41,633 nt of DNA from Candidatus Omnitrophota bacterium (GCA_016198905.1 JACQHR010000007.1:1-41633); one strand, 5' to 3'. Counted from the stretch's first letter, positions 1 to 8,588 are shown. Notes: generated by a model from the letters alone, not told the origin. Translations and numbers: made by a program.

Positions 1-24
1 ACCCGCGAACGATACTGTGAATCT

Positions 25-44
25 CCGAGGCCTAAAGGCCTCGG
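25..44 (-). repeat. Right-end hairpin of the IS200-type element
   Basis: CCGAGGCC-TAAA-GGCCTCGG is a perfect 8-bp stem with a 4-nt loop. The last codons and TAG stop of the transposase lie inside it, so the coding end and the recognition hairpin overlap. Confidence 0.8.
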
Positions 45-466
45 CTTCTATCCTGATGTGGCATACTGTCCGCGTTCTCTTGGATGTACCGCTTCACCGC
101 GGCGAAACTCCGGGCGCCCACCGTCTCGGCAAAATAGCCGTCCGCCCAGAAACTCCCGCCCCAGAGCGTCTCTTCCAACTCCGGGAACTCCTTGCGCAGC
201 AGATAGCTGGTGCCGCCTTTCAACCGCTGCACCACCTCCGCCACGGTCTCCGTCGGCGACACCTGGATCAACACGTGCACGTGATCCGGGAGGATTTTCA
301 TCTCCTCGATCCACCAGCGGTTCACCTTGCAGGCCTCGTAGAGCCAATGCCGCAGGCGGACGGCTATTTTGCCCCGCAGCAGCCGCTTTCGATACTTCGG
401 GATCCACACCAAGTGGTACAGCAACCGGTGCTTGGTCTGTCCGCCGGTCCAGTAGCGCAGGGCCAT
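32..466 (-). CDS. tnpA: IS200-like Y1 transposase TnpA
   Basis: A 144-aa HUH-superfamily tyrosine transposase that cuts and rejoins single-stranded DNA at the element ends. The metal-binding HUH motif is visible as HVHVLI at about residue 63. The single catalytic tyrosine is in AVKRYIQEN near residue 125. The N-terminal YHLVWIPKYRK block is typical of the family. Length is normal and the frame is intact, so the gene is probably functional. It opens with ATG about 30 nt inside the left-end hairpin. REP-associated tyrosine transposases belong to the same superfamily, but the paired end hairpins favour a true insertion sequence. Confidence 0.92.
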   Translation of the reverse strand: MALRYWTGGQTKHRLLYHLVWIPKYRKRLLRGKIAVRLRHWLYEACKVNRWWIEEMKILPDHVHVLIQVSPTETVAEVVQRLKGGTSYLLRKEFPELEETLWGGSFWADGYFAETVGARSFAAVKRYIQENADSMPHQDRSRGL

Positions 467-495
467 GCGGACAGTATGCCACGACTACGCTTCAT

Positions 496-515
496 CCCCA
501 CACTAAAGTGTGGGG
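496..515 (-). repeat. Left-end hairpin of the IS200-type element
   Basis: CCCCACAC-TAAA-GTGTGGGG is a perfect 8-bp stem with the same TAAA loop as the hairpin at 25-44. It lies upstream of tnpA, as expected for the left-end recognition structure. Confidence 0.8.
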
Positions 516-568
516 TTTTCTAAGGCGCGAATAAGATGTTTCGATGTCCGTGGAAGAATACGTTGACG

Positions 569-1255
569 TTAGGGACTCGATGCCGACGTCGGTGGAGTAG
601 GCAGCGGCGGGGTTTTGCTCGTCGCAGGCGATGCGGGAAGCGTCTTGGCGAGCGCGCGAAACTGCTCCAGGTCGAGCTTCACGTACTTCTTGGGCGCATC
701 GGTCGTCTGTTTGGATCCCGGATGGAGCAGCTCCACGATATCCAGCCACATGCCATCGCGCGAATAGGCGGCGATGTCGTGCCGCTGCGTATCCATCCGG
801 ATGGCGTCCTCCGGACAGGCCTCGACACAGTAGCCGCAGTAGACGCACTTGCCTAAATCAATGTCGAAGCTCCTGGCGTACTTCTCGACGTTGGGATCCG
901 GATGCTCGCCGGGCGTGATATAGATGCAGTGGGCCGGACAGATCGTCTCGCACATCATGCACGCCACACAGCGCGGGGTGCCGTCATCGCGCTGCGTGAG
1001 GCGATGGCGCGTGCGCAGCCGCGGCGAAGTCTGGCGCAGTTGATCCGGATACTGGATCGTGACCGACGCGGGCGTGTCTTTGAAGAGGCCGACGCGGTGC
1101 GCGATGTGGAGGAAGAGATTCCGCCAGAAATGCTTCGACGTCAGCCACAACCCCTGGGCCACGGCCGGCAGATAGGTTTGCTCCCACCACGTCAGCTGAC
1201 GGCGCGTGTGCGCATCTCGAATCCGATGGAGGAGTTGGTCGCTGAGCGTTTTCAT
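569..1255 (-). CDS. nuoI: NADH-quinone oxidoreductase subunit I
   Basis: This is the 228-aa complex I subunit that carries clusters N6a and N6b from the NuoG arm toward NuoB. Both ferredoxin motifs are present: CVACMMCETICPAHC and CVYCGYCVEACPEDA. The chosen ATG overlaps the nuoH stop as ATGA, indicating translational coupling, so the longer frame upstream is only the nuoH shadow. The protein is longer than the usual 150-180 aa and ends in a Pro/Ser/Thr-rich tail of about 20 residues. It is the last nuo gene seen; the IS element follows within about 45 nt. Confidence 0.95.
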   Translation of the reverse strand: MKTLSDQLLHRIRDAHTRRQLTWWEQTYLPAVAQGLWLTSKHFWRNLFLHIAHRVGLFKDTPASVTIQYPDQLRQTSPRLRTRHRLTQRDDGTPRCVACMMCETICPAHCIYITPGEHPDPNVEKYARSFDIDLGKCVYCGYCVEACPEDAIRMDTQRHDIAAYSRDGMWLDIVELLHPGSKQTTDAPKKYVKLDLEQFRALAKTLPASPATSKTPPLPTPPTSASSP

Positions 1256-2397
1256 AGGCGGCCGTGCTGATGGAGGAGCACCGCGATGACGCTTGTCACG
1301 GCAATGTTCGCCAGCGACAACGGGAACAACACTTTCCAACCCAGATGCATGAGCTGATCGTACCGGAATCGCGGCAGCGTCCAGCGGATCAGCATGAAGA
1401 ACCAAATGAACGCCACCACTTTCACCGTAAAAGACAGGAGCCCGAAGCCGACATAGGCCAGATGCGTCACCGGAACGATCGCGCCCCACGGAACATGGAA
1501 TCCATCCGGCTGAAGGTATGGCGTCTGCCAACCGCCGAAGAACAGCGTCGTCGTCAACGCCGATACCAGCACGACTTCGACGAAATCAGTCAAAAAGAAG
1601 AGGCCGAACTTCATCCCGCTGTACTCGGTGAAGTAGCCGATGATCTCCGGCTCGCCTTCCGGCAGATCAAACGGCACCCGTTTGGTTTCAGCCAGTGCTG
1701 CCGTCATGAACACGAGGCAGCCGATGGGCTGCACGAACACACCCCAGGCCGGCAGCCAGCCGCCAAGATACGTCCCGCCTTGACTGAGCACCATCTGTTG
1801 CAGATCCAGCGTGCCGTACCAGATGATGGCACCGATCAACGACACCCCGAGGGCGATTTCATACGCGAGCATCTGCGAAGCCGCGCGCAGCCCTCCGATC
1901 GTCGAAAGATTGTTGCCGGAGACCAGGCCGGCAAGAATGACGCCGTAGATGCCGATCGACGCTAACGCCAGCACGAAGAGCAGGCCGGCGTTGATGTTCG
2001 CCACTTGTAATGGAATGGATCTGCCCCACAGCATCAGCGTCGGGCCGATCGGAATAGCGACGAATGCCATTACCGCAAAGAAGACGGAAATCGCCGGGGC
2101 GAGCGTGTGCAACAACCGGTCGCCCTGCGCGGGAACGAAATCTTCCTTGGTGACGAGCTTGAGCACATCGGCCAGCGCATTGAGAATGCCCAGTCCGCCG
2201 AGTTTGCGCAGGATAAAATTCACCGGGACCCCACCCAGCCACCACGGAACGGTGAAGTAGGCTCGATTCGCGCCGACGCGATCCTGCATCAGCGCACTTT
2301 GCTTGCGCTCCAGCCACGTCTGCAGGCCGGCGAAGTTGAGGACCCCCAGCAACACCGCGAGGCTGACTCCGCACTTGATCGCCAAGTCGATTAACAT
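1252..2397 (-). CDS. nuoH: NADH-quinone oxidoreductase subunit H
   Basis: This 381-aa membrane subunit forms the quinone chamber and couples the peripheral arm to proton pumping. It has about eight hydrophobic helices and the conserved acidic loop as DLPEGEPEIIGYFTEYSG. Start chosen at MLIDLAIKCG, which begins the first transmembrane helix. An earlier in-frame ATG would add 14 residues encoded by the CCACGTGG repeat just upstream. It overlaps nuoI by 4 nt. Confidence 0.95.
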   Translation of the reverse strand: MLIDLAIKCGVSLAVLLGVLNFAGLQTWLERKQSALMQDRVGANRAYFTVPWWLGGVPVNFILRKLGGLGILNALADVLKLVTKEDFVPAQGDRLLHTLAPAISVFFAVMAFVAIPIGPTLMLWGRSIPLQVANINAGLLFVLALASIGIYGVILAGLVSGNNLSTIGGLRAASQMLAYEIALGVSLIGAIIWYGTLDLQQMVLSQGGTYLGGWLPAWGVFVQPIGCLVFMTAALAETKRVPFDLPEGEPEIIGYFTEYSGMKFGLFFLTDFVEVVLVSALTTTLFFGGWQTPYLQPDGFHVPWGAIVPVTHLAYVGFGLLSFTVKVVAFIWFFMLIRWTLPRFRYDQLMHLGWKVLFPLSLANIAVTSVIAVLLHQHGRL

Positions 2398-2411
2398 CTG
2401 TCGCTGCCACA

Positions 2412-2439
2412 CCACGTGGCCACGTGGCCACGTGGCCAC
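2412..2439. repeat. Tandem palindromic octamer CCACGTGG
   Basis: Three perfect head-to-tail copies of CCACGTGG plus a half copy fill the gap between nuoG and nuoH. Each unit is itself palindromic, so the tract can pair in several registers. This is an 8-nt unit, unlike the 7-nt arrays elsewhere in the window. Confidence 0.9.
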
Positions 2440-2448
2440 TGCGTTGTC

Positions 2449-4065
2449 CTACGCATGCAAGATCGCTCCCTGCTCCCCAATAATCTGATACGACAATCCT
2501 TGAAACGCCGGCTCTGCCTTGGCGAGGTCCGTAAAAATCGACGGCGCATCCGTGAAGGTTAGATTGAGGTTCAGTGTCGTCGCCAATGCAGAAAGGATTT
2601 CCCACTCCGCGCGCGCCTCGCCTAGCGGACTGAGCGCGGCATTGAGCCGCTGCACGCGTCCCTGGAAGTTGGTAAACGTTCCGTCTTTCTCGGCGTAGAC
2701 GGTGCTGGGCAGCACGACATGCGCGAGTTCTGCTGTCTTATTGGTGTTCGTGCCGATGAAGATCAGCTGCTCAAGCGCATTGGCCGCGCCGCGCAGTTGC
2801 GCGTCACCGACGATCTCGGTTAGATCCTGCGTGAAGACGATCAGCAAACGGAGCTGTTTCTTCGCCGCCTTCTCGAGCAACGGCTGCGCGCCTTCGGTGA
2901 TGCCAAGCGTTTGCGCGCCTTTGGCATTCGGCGATCGATCCGCCTGCAGCAACAACGCATCGCTGGCACCGGCCTTCGGCCGCTGAAAGACGACCTGTGT
3001 CACACCGAGTGTTGTAAAGAATCGCTTGGCCACATAGAGGTCTTCGTTCGTCAGCTGACTCGAGAGAACAACACCAACTTGATCGAGTTGCTTTCCCTGC
3101 TGCAACCGTTGCAAGGTTCCACCAACGAGATCAAGCGCCTCGCCCCACGCGCTGTTGCGCAATGTTCCATCCGTTTTGATCTGCACTGCGATCAATCGGT
3201 TCTCATCGATTGATTTATAGCCATAGCGGCCGGTGTCGCACATCCACCATTGATTCACATCGGCGTTGTAGCGCGGCTTTAATCGCATCACGCGCGCCCC
3301 ATCGGCGATGTGCGGACGGAGGTCGCGTTCGCGGTTGTTGTGAATCTGGATGTTGCAGCCGCGCGAGCAGCCAGGACACACCGAATTCGTTGAGCCGAGA
3401 TACCACACGCGGCACTTAAAGCGAAAGTCGCGGTCGGTGAGCGCTCCGACCGGGCAGATGTCGACGACATTGCCAGAGTAATTGTTGTCCAGCGTCGTGC
3501 CGGGATGGAGTCCAATTTCTGAGTGGTCGCCACGGTTGAAGATGCCAAATTCGCCGGTCTTGGTGATCTCATCGGTGAAGCGCACGCAGCGCGAGCAGAG
3601 AATGCAGCGCTCGGCATCGAGCATCACCGTCGGCCCCAGCGGTACGGCCTTGGGCTTTTTGTTCTTGGTTTCGTTGAACTTAGGATCATAGAGGCCATGC
3701 TGCATGTAGTAGTCCTGCAGCCAACACTCGCCCGCCTGATCGCAGACCGGACAATCGAGTGGATGATTGATGAGGAGGAATTCAAGGACGTCCTTGCGGC
3801 CGCTGAGTGTTTTGTCGCTCGTCGTGTTGACGACCATCCCCTCCGCGGCGCGTGTGTAGCAGGCGATCTGCAGCTTCGGGGTGTTCGCGACTTCAACGAG
3901 ACAGATGCGGCAGTTGCCGGCAATCGAGAGTCCTGGATGATAACAGTAGAATGGCACCGGGCTACCTGCCTTCTCGCAGGCTTGGAGAATGGTTGTTCCG
4001 TCCGGTACGGTTATCGGCTTGCCGTCAACGGTCAGTGTAATTTGCTTGCTCGTCGCATCAGCCAT
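2449..4065 (-). CDS. nuoG: NADH-quinone oxidoreductase subunit G, short form
   Basis: This 538-aa peripheral-arm subunit passes electrons from NuoEF toward NuoI. The N-terminal ferredoxin domain has GNCRICLVEV for N1b. HPLDCPVCDQAGEC follows, then CILCSRCVRFTDE and VDICPVGAL for the 4Fe-4S clusters. CPGCSRGC together with a distal Cys in WWMCDTGRYG resembles the extra N7 site. At 538 aa it is far shorter than the roughly 900 aa of enterobacterial NuoG, so the molybdopterin-like domain is truncated, as in several other phyla. An ATG at 4065 is preferred over a GTG 6 nt upstream. Confidence 0.95.
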   Translation of the reverse strand: MADATSKQITLTVDGKPITVPDGTTILQACEKAGSPVPFYCYHPGLSIAGNCRICLVEVANTPKLQIACYTRAAEGMVVNTTSDKTLSGRKDVLEFLLINHPLDCPVCDQAGECWLQDYYMQHGLYDPKFNETKNKKPKAVPLGPTVMLDAERCILCSRCVRFTDEITKTGEFGIFNRGDHSEIGLHPGTTLDNNYSGNVVDICPVGALTDRDFRFKCRVWYLGSTNSVCPGCSRGCNIQIHNNRERDLRPHIADGARVMRLKPRYNADVNQWWMCDTGRYGYKSIDENRLIAVQIKTDGTLRNSAWGEALDLVGGTLQRLQQGKQLDQVGVVLSSQLTNEDLYVAKRFFTTLGVTQVVFQRPKAGASDALLLQADRSPNAKGAQTLGITEGAQPLLEKAAKKQLRLLIVFTQDLTEIVGDAQLRGAANALEQLIFIGTNTNKTAELAHVVLPSTVYAEKDGTFTNFQGRVQRLNAALSPLGEARAEWEILSALATTLNLNLTFTDAPSIFTDLAKAEPAFQGLSYQIIGEQGAILHA

Positions 4066-4071
4066 GTTCAC

Positions 4072-4150
4072 TCAGACATCGGACTTCAGACCTCAGACAT
4101 CAGTGAATCGCCGCCATCCTGATGTCTGGTGTCTGAGGTCTGTGGTCTGA
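4072..4150. repeat. Heptamer array pair forming a 32-nt inverted repeat (nuoEF/nuoG boundary)
   Basis: The left arm (4072-4103) is built of TCAGACN-type 7-mers and the right arm (4119-4150) of their complements such as TGTGGTC and TGAGGTC. The two 32-nt arms are imperfect reverse complements separated by 15 nt, so the transcript can fold into a long hairpin. The right arm codes for the last residues of NuoEF beyond the family's usual end. Confidence 0.85.
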
Positions 4151-5956
4151 TAGGTTGCAGCGCTTCTCGCGGATGTGGAATTCAAACTCGTCGCGGAATT
4201 TCATGATGTAGCTCTGCACGGGCCAGGCGGCGGCGTCGGCAAACACGCAGATGGTTCGGCCCTCCATGCCCTGCGAGATCCCCAAGAGGTTGTCCAAGTC
4301 TTGCGGCCGGCCCTCGCCCTTCATGATGCGGTCGACGATCTTGAAGATCCAGCCCGTGCCCTCGCGGCACGGCGAACATTGGCCACAGGATTCGTGGCCG
4401 AAGAATTTGGAAGCGTACCAGAGTGCTTTGAGCATGCACGTCGTATCGTCCATGACAATGATGCCGGCGGAGCCCGCCATCGTGCCGGCCGCCAGCAGCG
4501 AATCAAAATCCATGCGCACATCAATCTCATCGGCTCGAAGAATCTTGGCCGAGATGCCGCCGGGAATCACCGCTTTGATGGCGCGCCCGTCGCCCACGCC
4601 ACCTGCCGCCTCGATGAGTTGACGCAACGTCACGCCTTGCGAGGCTTCATACAGACCCGGCTTCTTGACGTGCCCGCTGAGAGAAAACAGACGCGTCCCG
4701 CCGGCCTTGCCAAAGCCGAGCTTCGAAAACCATTCGCCGCCCTTGCGAAGAATCGGCGGCACGCACGCCAGCGTCTCGACGTTATTGATGACCGTCGGGC
4801 TGCCGAAGAGCCCTTCGATCGCCGGAAACGGCGGCTTAAGCCTCGGAAACCCTTTCCCCCCTTCGAGCGATGAGAGCAGTGCGGTTTCTTCGCCGCAGAT
4901 ATAGGCGCCCGCCCCGCGATGCACAACGACTTCCAGTTCATACTCGATGTTGAAGATCCGCTTGCCGATGAATCCGTAAGTGCGTGCCTCGTCGATGGCT
5001 TGCTGCAATATCCGAGTGGATTGCGCGTACTCTCCGCGCACATACACGTACGCCTTGTGGCAACCCGTCGCGTAGGCGGCGATGATGATGCCTTCGATGA
5101 GCCGGTGCGGATCCTTCGTGATGATGTAGCGATCCTTGATCGTGCCGGGCTCACCTTCATCCGCGTTGACGACGAGATACTTCAGCTTCGCACTCTGCTT
5201 CGGAATAAAGCTCCACTTTTTGCCCGTCGGAAACCCTGCGCCGCCCAGCCCGCGCAGGTTGGATTTCGTGACTTCAGCGATCACCTGATCCGACGTCATC
5301 TCCGTTACGGCTTTGCGCGCGGCTTGATAACCCTCATCGCGAAGATACGTATCGATCTTTTCCGCATCCGCCGTCGCGAATCGCGTGGAGATGACCGGCT
5401 CAACACCGCCAACGGTCCCTTGATACATGAGCGGCAACTCGGTCAGCGACTCTGGCGATCGTAGCAGCGTTTCAATCGTCGACGGCGTGATGGGCCCGAC
5501 GTAGCGGTCATTCACTTGCATCATCGGAGCCGCTTCGCAGGCGCAGAGACACTCGACAGTTGATAAGGTGTATTTCCCATCCGGCGTGGTCTCACCCGGC
5601 TTGATCCCGAGCCGCTCGGAAATGGCGGCGATGTGGTTGCTTGCCCCGCGCAAGGCACACGCGATATTGTTGCAGATTTGGATGTGGTGCTTACCGACGG
5701 GCTGCTGGTGAAAGAGCGAGTAGAACGTCACGACTTCGTGGACGTGCGATGGTGCAACGCCAACCTGTTGCGCCACCCATTGCTCGGCTTCGATCGTGAT
5801 GGAGCCGAACCGTTCCTGAATAAGGCGCAGCAGCGGCAGTGTCGCCGCCCGCCTTTGCTCGTACTTCGCGAGAATCGCCTGCGCTTCAGCGGCCAATGAT
5901 TCGAGTGGGAATCGACCTGATACTGTGTGCTGTGTGCTGTGTGCTGTGTGCTGCAT
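4100..5956 (-). CDS. nuoEF: NADH-quinone oxidoreductase fused subunits E and F
   Basis: A 618-aa fusion of the two NADH-input subunits. Residues about 12-165 are NuoE, with the N1a cysteines in CNNIAC and CLCAC. Residues about 185-605 are NuoF: a glycine-rich FMN/NADH site in RGLGGAGFPTGKKW, GEPGTIKDRY, HRGAGAYICGEETAL, and the N3 cluster ligands in SCGQCSPCREGT plus a later Cys in TICVF. The ATG abuts the nuoD stop with no gap. The first 11 residues (MQHTAHSTQHT) come from a heptamer array. The last 18 residues after HIREKRC come from the downstream array. Both ends are therefore repeat-derived additions to a normal core. Confidence 0.95.
   Translation of the reverse strand: MQHTAHSTQHTVSGRFPLESLAAEAQAILAKYEQRRAATLPLLRLIQERFGSITIEAEQWVAQQVGVAPSHVHEVVTFYSLFHQQPVGKHHIQICNNIACALRGASNHIAAISERLGIKPGETTPDGKYTLSTVECLCACEAAPMMQVNDRYVGPITPSTIETLLRSPESLTELPLMYQGTVGGVEPVISTRFATADAEKIDTYLRDEGYQAARKAVTEMTSDQVIAEVTKSNLRGLGGAGFPTGKKWSFIPKQSAKLKYLVVNADEGEPGTIKDRYIITKDPHRLIEGIIIAAYATGCHKAYVYVRGEYAQSTRILQQAIDEARTYGFIGKRIFNIEYELEVVVHRGAGAYICGEETALLSSLEGGKGFPRLKPPFPAIEGLFGSPTVINNVETLACVPPILRKGGEWFSKLGFGKAGGTRLFSLSGHVKKPGLYEASQGVTLRQLIEAAGGVGDGRAIKAVIPGGISAKILRADEIDVRMDFDSLLAAGTMAGSAGIIVMDDTTCMLKALWYASKFFGHESCGQCSPCREGTGWIFKIVDRIMKGEGRPQDLDNLLGISQGMEGRTICVFADAAAWPVQSYIMKFRDEFEFHIREKRCNLSDHRPQTPDIRMAAIH
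5923..5953. repeat. Heptamer array CTGTGTG x4 at the nuoEF start
   Basis: Four perfect CTGTGTG units plus CTG. Read on the coding (minus) strand the unit is CAGCACA. It lies inside the nuoEF reading frame immediately after the ATG and encodes QHTAHSTQHT. Confidence 0.95.
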
Positions 5957-7342
5957 TTATCGATCCAACTCCCCGCCGATCATGTTGACGGAGCCGAAGG
6001 TCGGCACGATATCGGCGAGCATGTCTCCCACGAGCAGCTCGCGCAGCGCGGACATGATCGTGAAGCATGGCGGCCGCACGCGCACGCGATACGGCCGATC
6101 CGACCCGTCGCTGATGACATAAAATCCGATCTCACCGTTGGCCCCTTCGACGGCGCTGTAATACTCGCCTTTCGGCGGGCGAATGCCGTGGCCGGTCATG
6201 ATGAGCTTGAAGTGGTTCATGAGCCCTTCGATGTTGCCGTAGGTGTCTTCCTTCGACGGCAACACGGCCCGTTTCTCGATGGCATTGACCGCATCGTGCG
6301 GTCCACGCGTGGAGCCTTCGAGCGTGGGATCTAATCGTACGTGCGCTTGCTTGAATCCGGCGACACGACCCATCTTCGCTTCATCGACCATGATGTCGGC
6401 AGGAATCACGTAGCCGTCCCAATCCACATTGAGCGGTCCTGCGGGAATCTGTGCGAGCGCTTGCTCGACGATGCGCATGCTTTGCTCCATCTCTTCCATG
6501 CGCACGAGGTAGCGGTCGTAGTTATCGCCGTGCTCGCCGGTGGGCACATCGAACGTCATGCGGTCATAGACAAAGTAGGGGTTGGCCTTGCGCACATCGA
6601 GCGCAACACCGGTCGACCGTAAGAACGGTCCGGTGATGCCGTAGCTAATCGCTTTCTCTTTCGAGATGACACCGGTGTTCTGCATGCGGTCGACGAAGAT
6701 TCGATTGCGCGTCAGTAGCGTGTCGCATTCAAGCAGCACCTTGCGCACATCCTCGAGCGCTTTTTTCGTGCGCGCCTCGAAGCCCTCCGGCAAATCCGCT
6801 TTGACCCCGCCGACCCGCCCGTAGGAGATCGTCAGGCGCGCCCCTGTGACCGCTTCAACCAATTCCCAAATCCACTCGCGCGCCTTGATCGTGTAGAGGA
6901 AGACGGTGAAGGCCCCCAGCTCCATGGCCGAAGCCCCGACGCAGGTGAGATGATCGCAGAGGCGCGAGAGTTCGCTCATGATGACGCGGATGTATTGGCA
7001 CCGCTCGGTCGCGTCGATGTTGAGCAGCCGCTCCACCGCAAGGCAGTAGCCGAAGTTGTTGATGAGCGGCGAAACGTAGTTGAGCCGATCCGTGTAGGGA
7101 ATCGCGTTGTTGTACGGGCCGACCTCGCAGTCTTTCTCGAAGGCCCGGTGCAGATACCCGATCTCGGTATCCAAGTCGATGACGCGCTCGCCATCCAGCT
7201 CGAGGATCAATTGAATGATGCCATGCATCGCCGGATGCGAGGGGCCCATGTTCAAAAACATGTGCCGCGTCTCTGTTCCTCTCGATGAAGTGAATGCAGA
7301 CTGCTGTTGCCCCCGCCCCGCGTCTCCCGCCCCCTGCCCCAT
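5957..7342 (-). CDS. nuoD: NADH-quinone oxidoreductase subunit D
   Basis: The 461-aa 49-kDa-type subunit, which with NuoB forms the quinone-reduction site at cluster N2. Diagnostic blocks are NMGPSHPAMHG near the N-terminus, GYLHRAFEKDCE, and the C-terminal DPTFGSVNMIGGELDR-like ending (here VPTFGSVNMIGGELDR). The ATG overlaps the nuoC stop as TGATG, so the long upstream extension is rejected. The first dozen residues ([12 protein letters not shown]) are low-complexity and come from a GC-rich heptamer array at 7308-7342. NuoC and NuoD are separate here, unlike in E. coli. Confidence 0.95.
   Translation of the reverse strand: MGQGAGDAGRGQQQSAFTSSRGTETRHMFLNMGPSHPAMHGIIQLILELDGERVIDLDTEIGYLHRAFEKDCEVGPYNNAIPYTDRLNYVSPLINNFGYCLAVERLLNIDATERCQYIRVIMSELSRLCDHLTCVGASAMELGAFTVFLYTIKAREWIWELVEAVTGARLTISYGRVGGVKADLPEGFEARTKKALEDVRKVLLECDTLLTRNRIFVDRMQNTGVISKEKAISYGITGPFLRSTGVALDVRKANPYFVYDRMTFDVPTGEHGDNYDRYLVRMEEMEQSMRIVEQALAQIPAGPLNVDWDGYVIPADIMVDEAKMGRVAGFKQAHVRLDPTLEGSTRGPHDAVNAIEKRAVLPSKEDTYGNIEGLMNHFKLIMTGHGIRPPKGEYYSAVEGANGEIGFYVISDGSDRPYRVRVRPPCFTIMSALRELLVGDMLADIVPTFGSVNMIGGELDR
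7308..7342. repeat. GC-rich heptamer array at the nuoC/nuoD junction
   Basis: Five 7-nt units of the family GCCCCGC / GTCTCCC / GCCCCCT, ending on the nuoD ATG. The same unit family recurs at 26208-26235 and 26314-26341. On the minus strand it encodes the glycine-rich NuoD N-terminus. Confidence 0.75.
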
Positions 7343-7923
7343 CAGTCCACCGGACCGATGAGCGGTTGGCGTTTGTTGAAGGGGTAATCCTTGCGCAGCG
7401 GGTGGCCTTCGAACTCGTCGTACATCAAGAGACGCCGCAGATCGGGATGGCCGGTAAAGCGAATGCCGAACATGTCCCAAACTTCCCGCTCAAACCAGTT
7501 CGCCCCTTCCCATAACGGCGTGAGCGAATCCACGACGGGGTCTGCGGCGGTCAGCGGAACCTTGACGCGAATGCGGCGGTTGTACCGCGTCGAATAGAAA
7601 TGGTAGACCACCTCGAAACGGTACTCGTCGTTTGAGACGCCTCGCTCCCACGCCTCTGCTACCGGCTTGGGTGTCATGTAGTATGGCAGGGGCGATGGAG
7701 TACGTAGTAGCGGCGCGCTGGCCAGCGACTTGCCGAACGTGAGGTAGTCCGCCGCCGTGAGGTCCATCAGGACATCGCACGCGATGGAGGGCTCGCTCTT
7801 CAAGAATCGCGCGACTTCCAGCAAACCCTCGCGCTTGAGCAACACGGTCTCCTGCCCGCGGTACTGATGCGTCCCGAGCACCATGGAGGCATATCGTTGT
7901 TGAAGCGTTGCCGTCGTGCTCAT
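7342..7923 (-). CDS. nuoC: NADH-quinone oxidoreductase subunit C
   Basis: The 193-aa 30-kDa-type subunit that packs against NuoD in the peripheral arm. The family signature near the C-terminus is clear: [14 protein letters not shown] followed by [16 protein letters not shown]. Its length is normal for an unfused NuoC. It overlaps nuoD by one base at the stop/start and lies 35 nt downstream of nuoB in the same operon. A central stretch around residues 65-90 is proline- and alanine-rich and probably a loop. Confidence 0.95.
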   Translation of the reverse strand: MSTTATLQQRYASMVLGTHQYRGQETVLLKREGLLEVARFLKSEPSIACDVLMDLTAADYLTFGKSLASAPLLRTPSPLPYYMTPKPVAEAWERGVSNDEYRFEVVYHFYSTRYNRRIRVKVPLTAADPVVDSLTPLWEGANWFEREVWDMFGIRFTGHPDLRRLLMYDEFEGHPLRKDYPFNKRQPLIGPVD

Positions 7924-7958
7924 AATGGTTGTGTGATGACCGAGCCTGCGCGCGTTGA

Positions 7959-8498
7959 TTAGAGGTGGGCGTCAGGGCGATGCGGAACCCGAAACTCCCC
8001 AGAGCGGGTCGCCAGCTCTTGCGGTACTCTATGGTATTCTCCTTGCGCGATCTTCTCCTGAAGCTTGATCAATCCATCGAGGACGTTTTCAGGGCGCGGT
8101 GGGCAGCCGGGAATGTAGATATCGACGGGCACAATCGTATCGATCCCCTGCACCGTCGCATAGTTGTCGTAGAAGCCGCCGGTGCACGTGCACACGCCAA
8201 ACGCCACGACCCACTTCGGCTCGGCCATCTGATCATAAATGCGCTTGAGCACCGGCGCCATCTTGTGGCTGATCGTGCCGACGACAAACAGCACATCGGC
8301 CTGCCGCGGCGAAAAGCGCGGGAACCCCGCGCCGAAGCGATCCATGTCATAGTGCGCCGTCGCCGTCGCCATGTACTCCATGCCGCAGCACGCGGTCACG
8401 AACGGGTACTGGAAGATGGAAAACTTCCGCGCCCATCCCAGCGCCGCGTCCATCCGTGTTGTCATCCAGTTCAGTTTCGAGACGTCGACTGCGCCCAT
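7959..8498 (-). CDS. nuoB: NADH-quinone oxidoreductase subunit B
   Basis: The 179-aa subunit that holds cluster N2, the last cluster before quinone. The adjacent cysteine pair is in TACCGMEYM, a further Cys is in [15 protein letters not shown], and the fourth is in PGCPPRPEN. It is second in the operon, separated from nuoA by a heptamer-repeat hairpin and from nuoC by 35 nt. Confidence 0.96.
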   Translation of the reverse strand: MGAVDVSKLNWMTTRMDAALGWARKFSIFQYPFVTACCGMEYMATATAHYDMDRFGAGFPRFSPRQADVLFVVGTISHKMAPVLKRIYDQMAEPKWVVAFGVCTCTGGFYDNYATVQGIDTIVPVDIYIPGCPPRPENVLDGLIKLQEKIAQGEYHRVPQELATRSGEFRVPHRPDAHL

Positions 8499-8509
8499 GT
8501 CAGACCGCT

Positions 8510-8583
8510 GGGATGCTGGAAGTTAGAGGCTGGAAGCTAGAAACAACCAATTCCAGCTTCCATCTTCCAGCTTCTAGCATCGC
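8510..8583. repeat. Heptamer inverted-repeat hairpin between nuoA and nuoB
   Basis: Left arm units (GGATGCT, GGAAGTT, AGAGGCT, GGAAGCT) face right arm units (TCCAGCT, TCCATCT, TCCAGCT, TCTAGCA). The arms, about 34 nt each, are imperfect reverse complements around a 7-nt centre. A closely related unit family occurs at 32215-32305. Confidence 0.85.
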
Positions 8584-8588
8584 TAAGG

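Larger units (their letters stand above)
20..525 (-). mobile_element. IS200/IS605-family insertion sequence, TnpA only
   Basis: A compact element with one transposase gene flanked by two hairpins of the same design: an 8-bp GC-rich stem and a TAAA loop on the + strand, at 25-44 and 496-515. Single-stranded transposition by HUH/Y1 enzymes recognises such subterminal hairpins, and these elements lack inverted repeats and target duplications. There is no TnpB. It sits directly downstream of nuoI, where nuoJ would be expected. Exact ends cannot be fixed without an empty site. Confidence 0.85.

Noticed and set aside
1256-1531. A 92-residue N-terminal extension of NuoI
   Set aside because: It lies within nuoH in another frame. 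The ATGA overlap at 1252-1255 gives a normal NuoI start.
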